Assembly: GCF_000429685.1 (NCBI RefSeq)
Contig: NZ_AUCI01000006.1
Span: 221,349 to 285,348, forward strand
DNA length: 64,000 bases
Origin: Salibacterium aidingense DSM 18341
GTDB taxonomy: Bacteria > Bacillota > Bacilli > Bacillales > Marinococcaceae
Direction: 5' to 3'
Shown one piece after another: positions 44,302 through 51,740 of the stretch. A model generated the notes under the pieces. That model was not told where the DNA came from and did no database searches. It saw nothing but the letters and a program-made list of their open reading frames with translations. The stretch's first letter is position 1, and each line of letters begins with the position of its first letter. The position numbers and the translations under genes were made by a program.

Positions 44302-44994
44302 TTAAAAGAGCCCCGTTACCTTGGGTACCGATCTCTCTTTATACTCTTTAATCCCTTCCACAATGGAAGCGGCAACATGTGATTGAAAATCTTCCGTCCG
44401 CATTTTCGCCTCCTCCTCTGCATTCGTCAGATAACCTACTTCCAGCACGGCCGCCGGCATTTTCGTATCCCTTGCAACAAATAGATCTTTCTTCTTGATT
44501 CCTCTATCCCTGAATCCGGCAGCTTCCACTACATGTTTCTGTATGTTCTGGGCAAACGGCCGGGAACTCTGATGGTAATAATACGTTTCAGTGCCTGAAA
44601 CATTGGGGTCGGAAAACGTATTACCGTGAATCGATATAAATACATCTGCATTTATTTTATTTGCATATTTTGGCCTCTCCCGGCTTTCTTGGGAGATAAA
44701 GCGATCCTCCGATCTTGTCATAAAAACTTCGATTTGCGGTTCCTCCTCCAATAGTTTTTCCACCTTTTTCGACAAGCTTAAAGTAAAACTCTTTTCATAC
44801 CGGCCGCTGGCACCTGTCGCCCCGACATCTCTCCCGCCATGGCCCGGATCAATGACAACTTTAAAAGCTGTATTATTGTTTTTACTATTATTTTGATTAA
44901 CGTTACTGTTATTGTCGGCGGGGCTGCTGGTGCAGGCCGATACCAGGAGAATGGAAAATAAGAGCAACGTCATAAACAACCTATTTTTTTTCAT
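44302..44994 (-). CDS. N-acetylmuramoyl-L-alanine amidase lipoprotein (Amidase_3)
   Basis: This 230-residue protein starts MKKNRLFMTLLLFSILLVSAC, a lipoprotein signal, then an Asn-rich linker of about 22 residues and the zinc amidase_3 domain. Zinc ligands and the catalytic Glu are in VVIDPGHGGRDVGA (His), GRYEKSFTLSLS (Glu), VFISIHGNTFS (His) and AAVLEVGYLTN (Glu). It cleaves the bond between MurNAc and L-Ala. Membrane anchoring limits it to nearby wall. A four-unit 11-bp array lies 51 bases upstream. Confidence 0.92.
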   Translation of the reverse strand: MKKNRLFMTLLLFSILLVSACTSSPADNNSNVNQNNSKNNNTAFKVVIDPGHGGRDVGATGASGRYEKSFTLSLSKKVEKLLEEEPQIEVFMTRSEDRFISQESRERPKYANKINADVFISIHGNTFSDPNVSGTETYYYHQSSRPFAQNIQKHVVEAAGFRDRGIKKKDLFVARDTKMPAAVLEVGYLTNAEEEAKMRTEDFQSHVAASIVEGIKEYKERSVPKVTGLF

Positions 44995-45044
44995 GCTTTT
45001 ACCGCCTTTCTATCTTTATCTTTTGGAAGATTAATAGAAAGAGG

Positions 45045-45084
45045 TAAAGATGAGGTGCAGATCATGTCAATATCATATAAAAAT
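45045..45084 (-). promoter_or_regulatory. Four-unit 11-bp array upstream of the amidase gene
   Basis: Plus-strand units TAAAGAT (45045), TGCAGAT (45056), TCAATAT (45067) and TAAAAAT (45078) follow the same 11-bp phase and orientation as at 43245 and 48722. Confidence 0.55.
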
Positions 45085-45137
45085 TGACGAATCGTGTTGA
45101 TTAGAATTAACAGGCCCTATGCGGCTGCCACAAAAAA

Positions 45138-45185
45138 AAGCCATCCATTCCATACCTTTTGTAAAGGCCCATGAACGGACGGCTT
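45138..45185 (-). terminator. Orphan hairpin with T-tract
   Basis: AAGCCATCC and GGACGGCTT are the outer arms, with an inner CCTTTT/AAAAGG-like pair. On the minus strand the 3' arm runs into TTTTTTT. No gene on that strand ends nearby, so it may close an unseen small transcript from the 45190-45520 stretch, where I see no gene. Confidence 0.5.
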
Positions 45186-45523
45186 ATCAGCTTTTAAGTT
45201 TTCCTGGAAAAACAGGTTTTTTATTTAGCTCTGTTAAAGCTATAATTTGGTAAGAATAAAAGGAATCCTAGTAAATAGGGTTTCCTTCAATCTTTTTCAA
45301 GGAATACACCCGCACCCGTTAGCCTAATAGCCAAGGTTCCTTTCTATACTTTTTAATGGAACAACGCGCAATTCCTTATTCAAGGAAATCTACCCTTTAG
45401 ACTTGCATAAAACTATGTGAATAATAATTTAGTATTGTATAGTATAATTTGAGTCGTTTATGCATTTTTATATTAGTGCAGCAGATAAATTTCGATTCCT
45501 ATACGTTGAAGGTGAGGTTCAAA

Positions 45524-46126
45524 TTGACAGCACAAAAAAATAATAATAAATACCTATTTATACTCTTTGGTGTGTATATAGCACTATTGGTGTACTTTAT
45601 GTTTTTCGGATTTGGTCGCCCGCAACAGCTCGAAGAGGTGCGCGAATTTCGGTATTCATTAGAATTTACTAGGATTCCTTTGTGGCTGCCTAGCCGTTTA
45701 TCAATAGATATTATAAAACTGTGGATATTTGCTCTTGGTAACCTTTTAGCATTTGTTCCGTTTGGAATCCTTGTTCCGATGGTGTTTGAAAAACATATAA
45801 AATCATACTTTCCGTTTATTGTCTTGTTTGTGTTTTTTATTCTATTCTTTGAAACTTTACAAATGGTAACTTATTTAGGCAGCTTTGATTTAACTGATAT
45901 TGTTATAAATACAATGGGCGCAACAATTGGGTACTGTTCCTATCGAGTAAGTGGACGTATGAATACTTCAAGTAAGTATTTCGTTACTATGGGATTGTCC
46001 ATTTTGGGGTTTTCCATGCTGATGTTCCTTATAGCGTGGGTATTTAACAGTATAATCACTCCATCGTTTTGCCACAACATTTACAACGATATCGTTGCCG
46101 ACCATTATATTTTCCGAACCGAATAA
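45524..46126 (+). CDS. VanZ-family membrane protein
   Basis: This protein of about 200 residues has five membrane helices and the VanZ pattern: an N-terminal helix, NLLAFVPFGILVPMVF, then FFETLQMVTYLGSFDLTDIVINTMGATIGY. VanZ proteins are associated with teicoplanin resistance and wall chemistry, but the mechanism is unknown. I use TTG 45524, which is spaced correctly from AAGGTGAGG; an ATG 75 bases upstream has no site. A TATAAT -10 lies near 45440. It is divergent from the amidase and convergent with the sensor kinase. Confidence 0.8.
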   Translation: MTAQKNNNKYLFILFGVYIALLVYFMFFGFGRPQQLEEVREFRYSLEFTRIPLWLPSRLSIDIIKLWIFALGNLLAFVPFGILVPMVFEKHIKSYFPFIVLFVFFILFFETLQMVTYLGSFDLTDIVINTMGATIGYCSYRVSGRMNTSSKYFVTMGLSILGFSMLMFLIAWVFNSIITPSFCHNIYNDIVADHYIFRTE

Positions 46127-46144
46127 CGAGTTTCTCTCCTTTCG

Positions 46145-47998
46145 TCACCTAACTGAGCCTTTATTTAAGTAAAAGAAAAACAGGACGCCATCTTCTGTAT
46201 TGGAAACCCCATAATGGACATCGTGCAGTTCCAGTATATTCTTGGCTATGGCAAGGCCGAGGCCTGTTCCCTCTTTGGAACGTTTGCGGGATGTGTCTCC
46301 ACGATAGAAGCGGTCCCAGATTTTATCCAACTGTTCTAATTCGATATGCGTGCCTTTATTTTCCACACAGACTTTTACGGCTTCCTTCTCTTCCATGGTG
46401 GAAATAATAATCTCTTTATTTTCCGGGGTATAGTGAATAGCATTGGTAACAAAATTTGTAATGACCTGCTCAATACGGGGTTGATTGGCTATCACTTCCG
46501 CTTTATCAAGTGAGGTATAAACATGGACATTTTTCTTCTCTATCTCTAAAGATAGTTGGTCATATACCTTTTCAATGGTTTGATCAATAGAAAAAACGTC
46601 CATCTTCATTTTATACGTGCCGGATTCGAATTTTGCCAGCTCAAGCATATCCACCACCAGGTGATTCATCTTGTCGACTTCTTTGGCGAGAGAGTCGAAG
46701 TAATAATCTTTCTTATGGCTTGCAACGCCGTCTTTTAAAATGGAAATGCAGCTGTTCATGATACTTAGAGGTGTTTTTAACTCATGGGATACGCCTGAAA
46801 TAAATTCTTTTCTGGTGTTTTCCAGTTTTTTTTCTTTTTCGATATCCTGTTCCAACTGTTTAATGTGGGAGTGTAACGTATGAGAAAGAAAATTAATATT
46901 CCGGGATAAATCGCCAATCTCATCGCGTGATGTTAACGGCACCTCTTCTGAAAAATCTAAATCTGCAATTTTTTTCGTCGTCCTATTGATTTGCAGCAGG
47001 GGATCTGCAATCTTTTTTGAATAATAAAACGCGATCAGCAAAATAAGAAGGAGCACAAATCCAATGATATATACATAATAATCTTGAACCATCTGCACTG
47101 CTTCATCTACAGGCTGTAAGGATACCATCGAAAAAATATAAGTGGTGCCGCCATTCTCATCGTTAACCGGTTTAATGAACTGCTTATATTTTATTCCGTT
47201 TTCTTCATAATCAAACACTTGCAACGAGTCATAGCGGTCCGGGGCGTTTCCTAGCAATAAGTCGGCTTGTAAAGCTTGAATCCGATCCATAAACCAGCCA
47301 TTGGAAGTGATAAAATCTTCATTTCCCTGCGGCAGTTCCACGTTCTTTACGGTGCCATTTACCATCGTCACAGAGCTTTGGGTATCACCGGACTGCTTGT
47401 TTTTATCAAGCAGTTCCCCCGCCTTTTTTTCCAAGACCTCGTTTTCCCAAAAGGGCTGTCCCTTTACCGATTTCAACTGCGAAGGGGTTAACGCCCCAAA
47501 CGTGCCGCTGGGAAACGTGCCTAATTCACCGAGTATATAAGGAACAAATGACGTACCTTTTTTAATTCCGTAAATACTGATTCTCATCCCAGAAGAAAAA
47601 GGGGAGTCCTCCTCTGTAACATCGTCTGCGTTGACGAGATGGTATAAGGGAACTTTGATGTTCCTATCGGGAAACTCCTGCCCGTCCGTACGATCCAATT
47701 GAACTTCTACATAAAAATCATTGGCGTTCTTCAAGTTCCCATACCGATCCAGTGTCGTAACCCAGGCATGATGGTTTTGGTAAAAGTCACGTTCGAGTCC
47801 TTGAACAGCTTCCGTATTTCCTCTATGTTGTAAATACTCTGTTTCAAAGGATTCAATACTTGCCTTCATATCCTCTACTTTCTGGTTCGCGTAATACTTT
47901 TTAAAGAAGAGGGTTTGGCCGATTAAAATGGCAGCTAAGATAAACATACACAAAGCAGTTGTTAACAAAAATAATTTAACGACAATCCGTTTTCTCAT
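46145..47998 (-). CDS. Sensor histidine kinase of the envelope cluster
   Basis: This 617-residue kinase has two membrane helices (about 8-30 and 311-330) enclosing a large extracellular sensor of about 280 residues. HAMP (about 332-385), the HisKA phosphoacceptor His (ISGVSHELKTPLS, near residue 403) and HATPase_c (NFVTNAIHYTP N-box; EGTGLGLAIAKNIL G-box) follow. It overlaps the response-regulator gene (ATGA). The extracellular domain was not recognised as a known sensor class. Its likely signal is wall or envelope damage, inferred from the neighbouring amidase, deacetylase and O-acetylation genes. Confidence 0.9.
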   Translation of the reverse strand: MRKRIVVKLFLLTTALCMFILAAILIGQTLFFKKYYANQKVEDMKASIESFETEYLQHRGNTEAVQGLERDFYQNHHAWVTTLDRYGNLKNANDFYVEVQLDRTDGQEFPDRNIKVPLYHLVNADDVTEEDSPFSSGMRISIYGIKKGTSFVPYILGELGTFPSGTFGALTPSQLKSVKGQPFWENEVLEKKAGELLDKNKQSGDTQSSVTMVNGTVKNVELPQGNEDFITSNGWFMDRIQALQADLLLGNAPDRYDSLQVFDYEENGIKYKQFIKPVNDENGGTTYIFSMVSLQPVDEAVQMVQDYYVYIIGFVLLLILLIAFYYSKKIADPLLQINRTTKKIADLDFSEEVPLTSRDEIGDLSRNINFLSHTLHSHIKQLEQDIEKEKKLENTRKEFISGVSHELKTPLSIMNSCISILKDGVASHKKDYYFDSLAKEVDKMNHLVVDMLELAKFESGTYKMKMDVFSIDQTIEKVYDQLSLEIEKKNVHVYTSLDKAEVIANQPRIEQVITNFVTNAIHYTPENKEIIISTMEEKEAVKVCVENKGTHIELEQLDKIWDRFYRGDTSRKRSKEGTGLGLAIAKNILELHDVHYGVSNTEDGVLFFFYLNKGSVR

Positions 47999-48675
47999 AG
48001 GCTGCCCTCAAACTTGTACCCTGTCCGGATAATGGTTTTAATCAACTTGGATTTTTCCCCCAGTTTATTTCGCACATTCCGTATATGGGTATTCACTGTG
48101 CGATCGTCACCGACATATTCAAATCCCCATATTTTAGTGATTAATTGTTCTTTCGTGATGACAATGCCTCGGTTCTGCATCAAATAAGTTAAGATTTCAA
48201 ATTCCGTATACGTCAAGTCCAGCGGGCCCCCATCTACGGTGACAGTCCGGGACAGAAAGTTTACAGAAATGCCATGAAGGGACAGCGTATCATCTGTAGA
48301 ACCAACTGCAGAATGCCGGTTCTTGAGCAGCCGTTTTGCCCTTGCCATTAATATAGGGGGACTGTATGGTTTGGTTATATAATCATCCGCCCCCAGTTCA
48401 AATCCTAAAAGGGTATCATCTTCATCCACCCGCGCTGTCAGCATAATAATCGGGACATTGGAGGTCTTGCGGATCCGCCGGCAGATCGACCAGCCATCTA
48501 GTTCCGGCAGCATGATATCAAGAATAATTAAATCCACATGATCTTCTTGAAATAAAAATAACGCTTCTTCTCCATCTGCCGCTTCCAGGACGTTATATCC
48601 TTCATTTAAAAAATAATCTTTCACCACTTCCCGTAAAATATCTTCATCTTCCACAACTAATATGGTTTTTGGCAT
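47995..48675 (-). CDS. OmpR/PhoB-family response regulator of the envelope cluster
   Basis: This 226-residue regulator has a receiver domain (VVEDEDILREVVKDYF; phosphorylated Asp in LIILDIMLPELDGW; Lys in DDYITKPYSP) and a winged-helix DNA-binding domain (EFEILTYLMQNRGIVITKEQLITKIWGFEYVGDDRTVNTHIRNVRNKL). It starts at ATG 48675 after GGGGGGAG; the frame is open further upstream but without features. It is first in a two-gene operon with the kinase. Three 11-bp-phased TAAAGAT-type units lie 47 bases upstream, so it probably regulates itself. Direct repeats with 11-bp pitch are typical for this family. Confidence 0.93.
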   Translation of the reverse strand: MPKTILVVEDEDILREVVKDYFLNEGYNVLEAADGEEALFLFQEDHVDLIILDIMLPELDGWSICRRIRKTSNVPIIMLTARVDEDDTLLGFELGADDYITKPYSPPILMARAKRLLKNRHSAVGSTDDTLSLHGISVNFLSRTVTVDGGPLDLTYTEFEILTYLMQNRGIVITKEQLITKIWGFEYVGDDRTVNTHIRNVRNKLGEKSKLIKTIIRTGYKFEGSL

Positions 48676-48721
48676 ATTCTCCCCCCGCGATTTTTTTAAC
48701 CCCTTTCCCTTAAGAAGGATA

Positions 48722-48750
48722 TCAAGATGATATAAAGATGAAATAAAGAT
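48722..48750 (-). promoter_or_regulatory. Three-unit 11-bp array upstream of the response regulator
   Basis: Plus-strand units TCAAGAT (48722), TAAAGAT (48733) and TAAAGAT (48744) are phased at exactly 11 bp. Read on the minus strand they are ATCTTTA-type repeats heading toward the regulator gene. Confidence 0.7.
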
Positions 48751-48923
48751 ATCATTTATGATAGTATTCCATAAATCATGGTTGAAGTAGAATAAGAATT
48801 TCATGGCATTTTCCAGCCGGAGTGGAACAGAGGGTCCTCCTTGTATAAGTGCCCCTCTCCATTCGGTAGATTTTTGAAAAAGCATTGCAGCTAAGCGTCA
48901 CATTTTTTCTCCATTCGGGGAAA

Positions 48924-48953
48924 GGTGATGCTGAGGATCCTGCTCAGCGTCAC
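48924..48953. terminator. Hairpin in the response regulator upstream gap
   Basis: GGTGATGCTGAG and CTCAGCGTCAC arms followed on the plus strand by TTTTATC. No plus-strand gene lies before it, so its role is unclear. Apart from this and the array, the 48676-49122 gap shows no gene. Confidence 0.45.
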
Positions 48954-49057
48954 TTTTATCAAAAAACAGGATAGATGTCATATTAACAACACTTCTCAAC
49001 CTTACATTTTTACTTAAATCCTTCTAATCTCATAGATAAAACCTGAACCTCCGTGTC

Positions 49058-49097
49058 AAAAAAAGAAAGCCTCCCTGCCGTGGTTTACACGAAGGAG
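49058..49097 (-). terminator. Terminator of the DUF4166 gene
   Basis: On the minus strand CTCCTTCGTG and CACGGCAGGGAG arms are followed by GCTTTCTTTTTTTG, about 25 bases after the stop. Confidence 0.75.
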
Positions 49098-49122
49098 AAA
49101 CTCTCCCTAGGTTGTTCTTCTC

Positions 49123-49737
49123 TTACAAGAGCTGACCACTGGTAAACTCTCCCTCATAGGCAAAAACCTTGCCGATGATGGGATTTGTAACCTTTACATG
49201 GATATAGAAACACTGCCTGCTTTCTATATATTTCTCGGTTACATTCACATGGCCCTGCAAGAGTCCCGGAAGGGGAATCTCCACGTTTCCCGCAATAAAA
49301 CGCTGCCGTTTTGAGGCGATATGCAGGCCCCCGTCCTGGGAAACGGAAAAAGATAAATCGGAATAGAGGAGCGGGGGTTCTCCCAGGTAATCTTTCATGA
49401 TCTTCCGTTCCGAATCCAGGCTCATCCAAGCATTAAAATATCTCTTCTTTTTCCCGATATAGAAGATTCTCTCCCAATGCACCTGCTCCTCTCCGGCCTC
49501 CCCTTGTGTATATGTATTCCGTATCGTAAAAGGGATATCTTTCCCCTGCTCTGGAAATAGAAATTTGCGCCGGGCTCCCAGCTTGAACAAGGGAGCCAGC
49601 CATTTCGGACCGCTTTCTATCGTCCACATCATGCCGTCCCCGTTGAAGCGTGTGCCGGGAGATCCTCCATACCTTCGCTGCAGCGCAGGATGAAGGTGAT
49701 AGAACTCCTCGCCCAGTACTTGTTTGTAAATCATCAT
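49123..49737 (-). CDS. DUF4166 domain protein
   Basis: This protein of about 204 residues matches the DUF4166 pattern: MIYKQVLGEEFYHLHPALQRRYG at the start, then a beta-rich body (IPFTIRNTYTQGEAGEEQVHWERIFYIGKKKRYFNAWMSLD). It has no signal peptide. DUF4166 proteins have no defined reaction and are often paired with SDR-type or SRPBCC/DoxX proteins. I chose ATG 49737 after AAGGGG. The stop of the upstream SRPBCC-DoxX gene lies 10 bases away, so the two are co-translated. Confidence 0.78.
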   Translation of the reverse strand: MMIYKQVLGEEFYHLHPALQRRYGGSPGTRFNGDGMMWTIESGPKWLAPLFKLGARRKFLFPEQGKDIPFTIRNTYTQGEAGEEQVHWERIFYIGKKKRYFNAWMSLDSERKIMKDYLGEPPLLYSDLSFSVSQDGGLHIASKRQRFIAGNVEIPLPGLLQGHVNVTEKYIESRQCFYIHVKVTNPIIGKVFAYEGEFTSGQLL

Positions 49738-49747
49738 CACTTTCCCC

Positions 49748-50653
49748 TTATTTCTTTCTCTTGCAGTGTCTGGCTGTTGGTACGTCTTCACTTAGAATAT
49801 ACCCAATGACAGAAGCCGTAAATAGCGCGAGATTGAAGGTGAGAGGGGTGAAAGGATGACTGAGGTAACCGGCATCGGCTATAACCGCCGACAAGGCAAG
49901 CAAGGGAAAGAAGAACATTTGCAGCCCGAACAACCGCCTTCTCTTTCTATAACCCAGCCACAATAACCCAAACATGATTTCACAAACGCCGGCAATCATC
50001 ACCAGCCCGGCCGCTGCGTCAGTGGAAAAAGGCATGGAGCCCTCCACCATCGAGATCTCAGCGGGATGCTTGTACAGCAGTTTAGGAATAAGCCCGTGAT
50101 ATATCCATATGAAGGAGAAAAGGAAGGCCAGGATCCAATGACTGAAAAAGCGGAGATATTGAGAAGCCGGAGTCTCTCCTTTTTCCAGCCACCTTTTCAA
50201 CACATCAAAACTAAGCGCGGTGCCCCATCCCAGCAGCGGCCGAAAAAGAAAATGATCGATACCGCGGCCGATCCTTCCAAAGCGCGGACTATAATCATAC
50301 TGGGTTAAAAACGTAACCATCCCTCCCGTTTCAGGCCGGTATTTCCAGTATCCCTTTCCTTCTCGAATGAGAGATGTTTTCTGCTCGGTGCCAAAATGCA
50401 AAGAGGAGGTACGAGATCCGTCTTCCGCGTGAAAACTGCCGATGCTTTTCCCCCAGCCCTCGATTTCCAGTCCAAACCCTATTTTCGTTTGATAAGAAAA
50501 GAGCTGAGGTTCCTGCTCCTTTTTTGGCAAGTAGGTAATAGAAGAAAATCGAAGATCCCACTGCTCATGCTGCTCCGGATCCTGACTGGCCTTCCATACC
50601 TTGTCGATATCCGTATAAATAGGGATCTCCACATAAATGGGGGTGCTCTTCAT
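49748..50653 (-). CDS. SRPBCC domain fused to DoxX-like membrane domain
   Basis: This 301-residue protein has an N-terminal SRPBCC/polyketide-cyclase-like fold (residues 1-150: YVEIPIYTDIDKVWKASQDPEQHEQWDLRFSSITY) and a C-terminal DoxX-like part (about 170-290) with four membrane helices. SRPBCC domains bind hydrophobic ligands; DoxX-like domains occur in membrane redox proteins. The pairing with DUF4166 is seen in other Bacillota. Function is unknown. Start 50653 follows a weak GATGTGAA-type site. Confidence 0.78.
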   Translation of the reverse strand: MKSTPIYVEIPIYTDIDKVWKASQDPEQHEQWDLRFSSITYLPKKEQEPQLFSYQTKIGFGLEIEGWGKSIGSFHAEDGSRTSSLHFGTEQKTSLIREGKGYWKYRPETGGMVTFLTQYDYSPRFGRIGRGIDHFLFRPLLGWGTALSFDVLKRWLEKGETPASQYLRFFSHWILAFLFSFIWIYHGLIPKLLYKHPAEISMVEGSMPFSTDAAAGLVMIAGVCEIMFGLLWLGYRKRRRLFGLQMFFFPLLALSAVIADAGYLSHPFTPLTFNLALFTASVIGYILSEDVPTARHCKRKK

Positions 50654-50762
50654 CGTTTTTCACATCCAGTACTTCAAACCTGTTTTCTTGTAGTCTATCA
50701 GATTGTTATCCAAACACGATAGAAAGATATATATGTTACGCAGCAATCCCATTTTTCACTTC

Positions 50763-51701
50763 CTATCTTTCCGGGTTATGGCTGCCTTTAAGAGCATCAA
50801 TAACCTCCTCGGCTGCTTGGGCAATAAGTTCATCATTATATTCCGCATCTTTTTTCCCACGGCGGGAAAGGATGGCAAGAATAATAGGATCCTCTTCCGG
50901 CGGCCAAATAATCGCTATATCATTTCTTGTTCCATATGATGCTGCTCCCGATTTATCAGCCACTTCCCAACTTTCCGGTACACCGGCTCGGATTAATGTA
51001 TCCCCTGTCGTATTTCTTTTCATCCAATCGATTAACATCGTACGTTTCTCTGATGGAAGGACGTCTCCCATTGTGAAGGCCTGAAGGCTGTCAGCAAGCG
51101 CTTTAGGTGTACTGGTATCCTGCGTTTCTCCTGGTTTAAACTCGTTTAACTCCGGCTCTATTCGTTCCGGATTAGTAACCTGATCACCAATCTCTCTGAG
51201 GGATTTTTTTAACCCGCCCGGCCCTTCAAGCTGCTCAAATATAAGATTTCCCGCCGTATTGTCACTGTATCGAAGAGCAGCATCACAAAGCTCCTTCAGC
51301 GTCATTCCTGTTTCAACATGCTTCTTCGTGATCGGATTATAATTGACAAGGTCATCACGGGTGTAGGTGATTCTTTGGTTTAGGTCTGCTATTGACTTTT
51401 GTTGTAACAGGGCGCCTACAGCTAAAACTTTAAAAGTCGATGCATATGCAAAACGCTCATCCGGCCGATACGTTACTGTTTCATTTGTGCCCGTGTCGAG
51501 CGCAAAGACGCCAAGTTTCGCATCAAACTCATCTTCGAGTTCAGCAAAGTCATCTGTCATGGGGGGTTCCTGGTTGGTTTGTGCTGCTTGATTTGAATCG
51601 GCTTTCTCCTCTGAACAACCTATAAGTGTGACACATAAGAAAAGGAATACAGGTACAATCGTTTTTAATTTCAAAATTGTGTTCCAACAGGACATTAACA
51701 T
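50763..51701 (-). CDS. Class A serine beta-lactamase
   Basis: This 312-residue enzyme has the class A motifs: active Ser in YASTFKVLAV (S70xxK73, near residue 88), YSDNTAGN (SDN130), EPELNEFKPGETQDT (E166 with xxLN) and ADKSGAASYGTRND (K234-S-G). It hydrolyses penicillins and probably some cephalosporins; all catalytic residues are present. The N-terminus includes LLCVTLIGCSEEK-like residues (FLFLCVTLIGC), so it is likely a lipoprotein like B. licheniformis BlaP. The start may be 51701 or 51695 (AGAGG upstream). It follows a MecA-like PBP gene by 40 bases, so both are probably induced together by BlaR1/BlaI. Confidence 0.93.
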   Translation of the reverse strand: MLMSCWNTILKLKTIVPVFLFLCVTLIGCSEEKADSNQAAQTNQEPPMTDDFAELEDEFDAKLGVFALDTGTNETVTYRPDERFAYASTFKVLAVGALLQQKSIADLNQRITYTRDDLVNYNPITKKHVETGMTLKELCDAALRYSDNTAGNLIFEQLEGPGGLKKSLREIGDQVTNPERIEPELNEFKPGETQDTSTPKALADSLQAFTMGDVLPSEKRTMLIDWMKRNTTGDTLIRAGVPESWEVADKSGAASYGTRNDIAIIWPPEEDPIILAILSRRGKKDAEYNDELIAQAAEEVIDALKGSHNPER

Positions 51702-51740
51702 CTAACCTCTTTTCAGACATTTTAATTAGAAATTTAATAA

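Noticed and set aside
51702..51740. Separate BlaI operator before the beta-lactamase gene
   Set aside because: The 39-base gap has no TACA-TGTA palindrome; the gene is more likely cotranscribed with the PBP gene.
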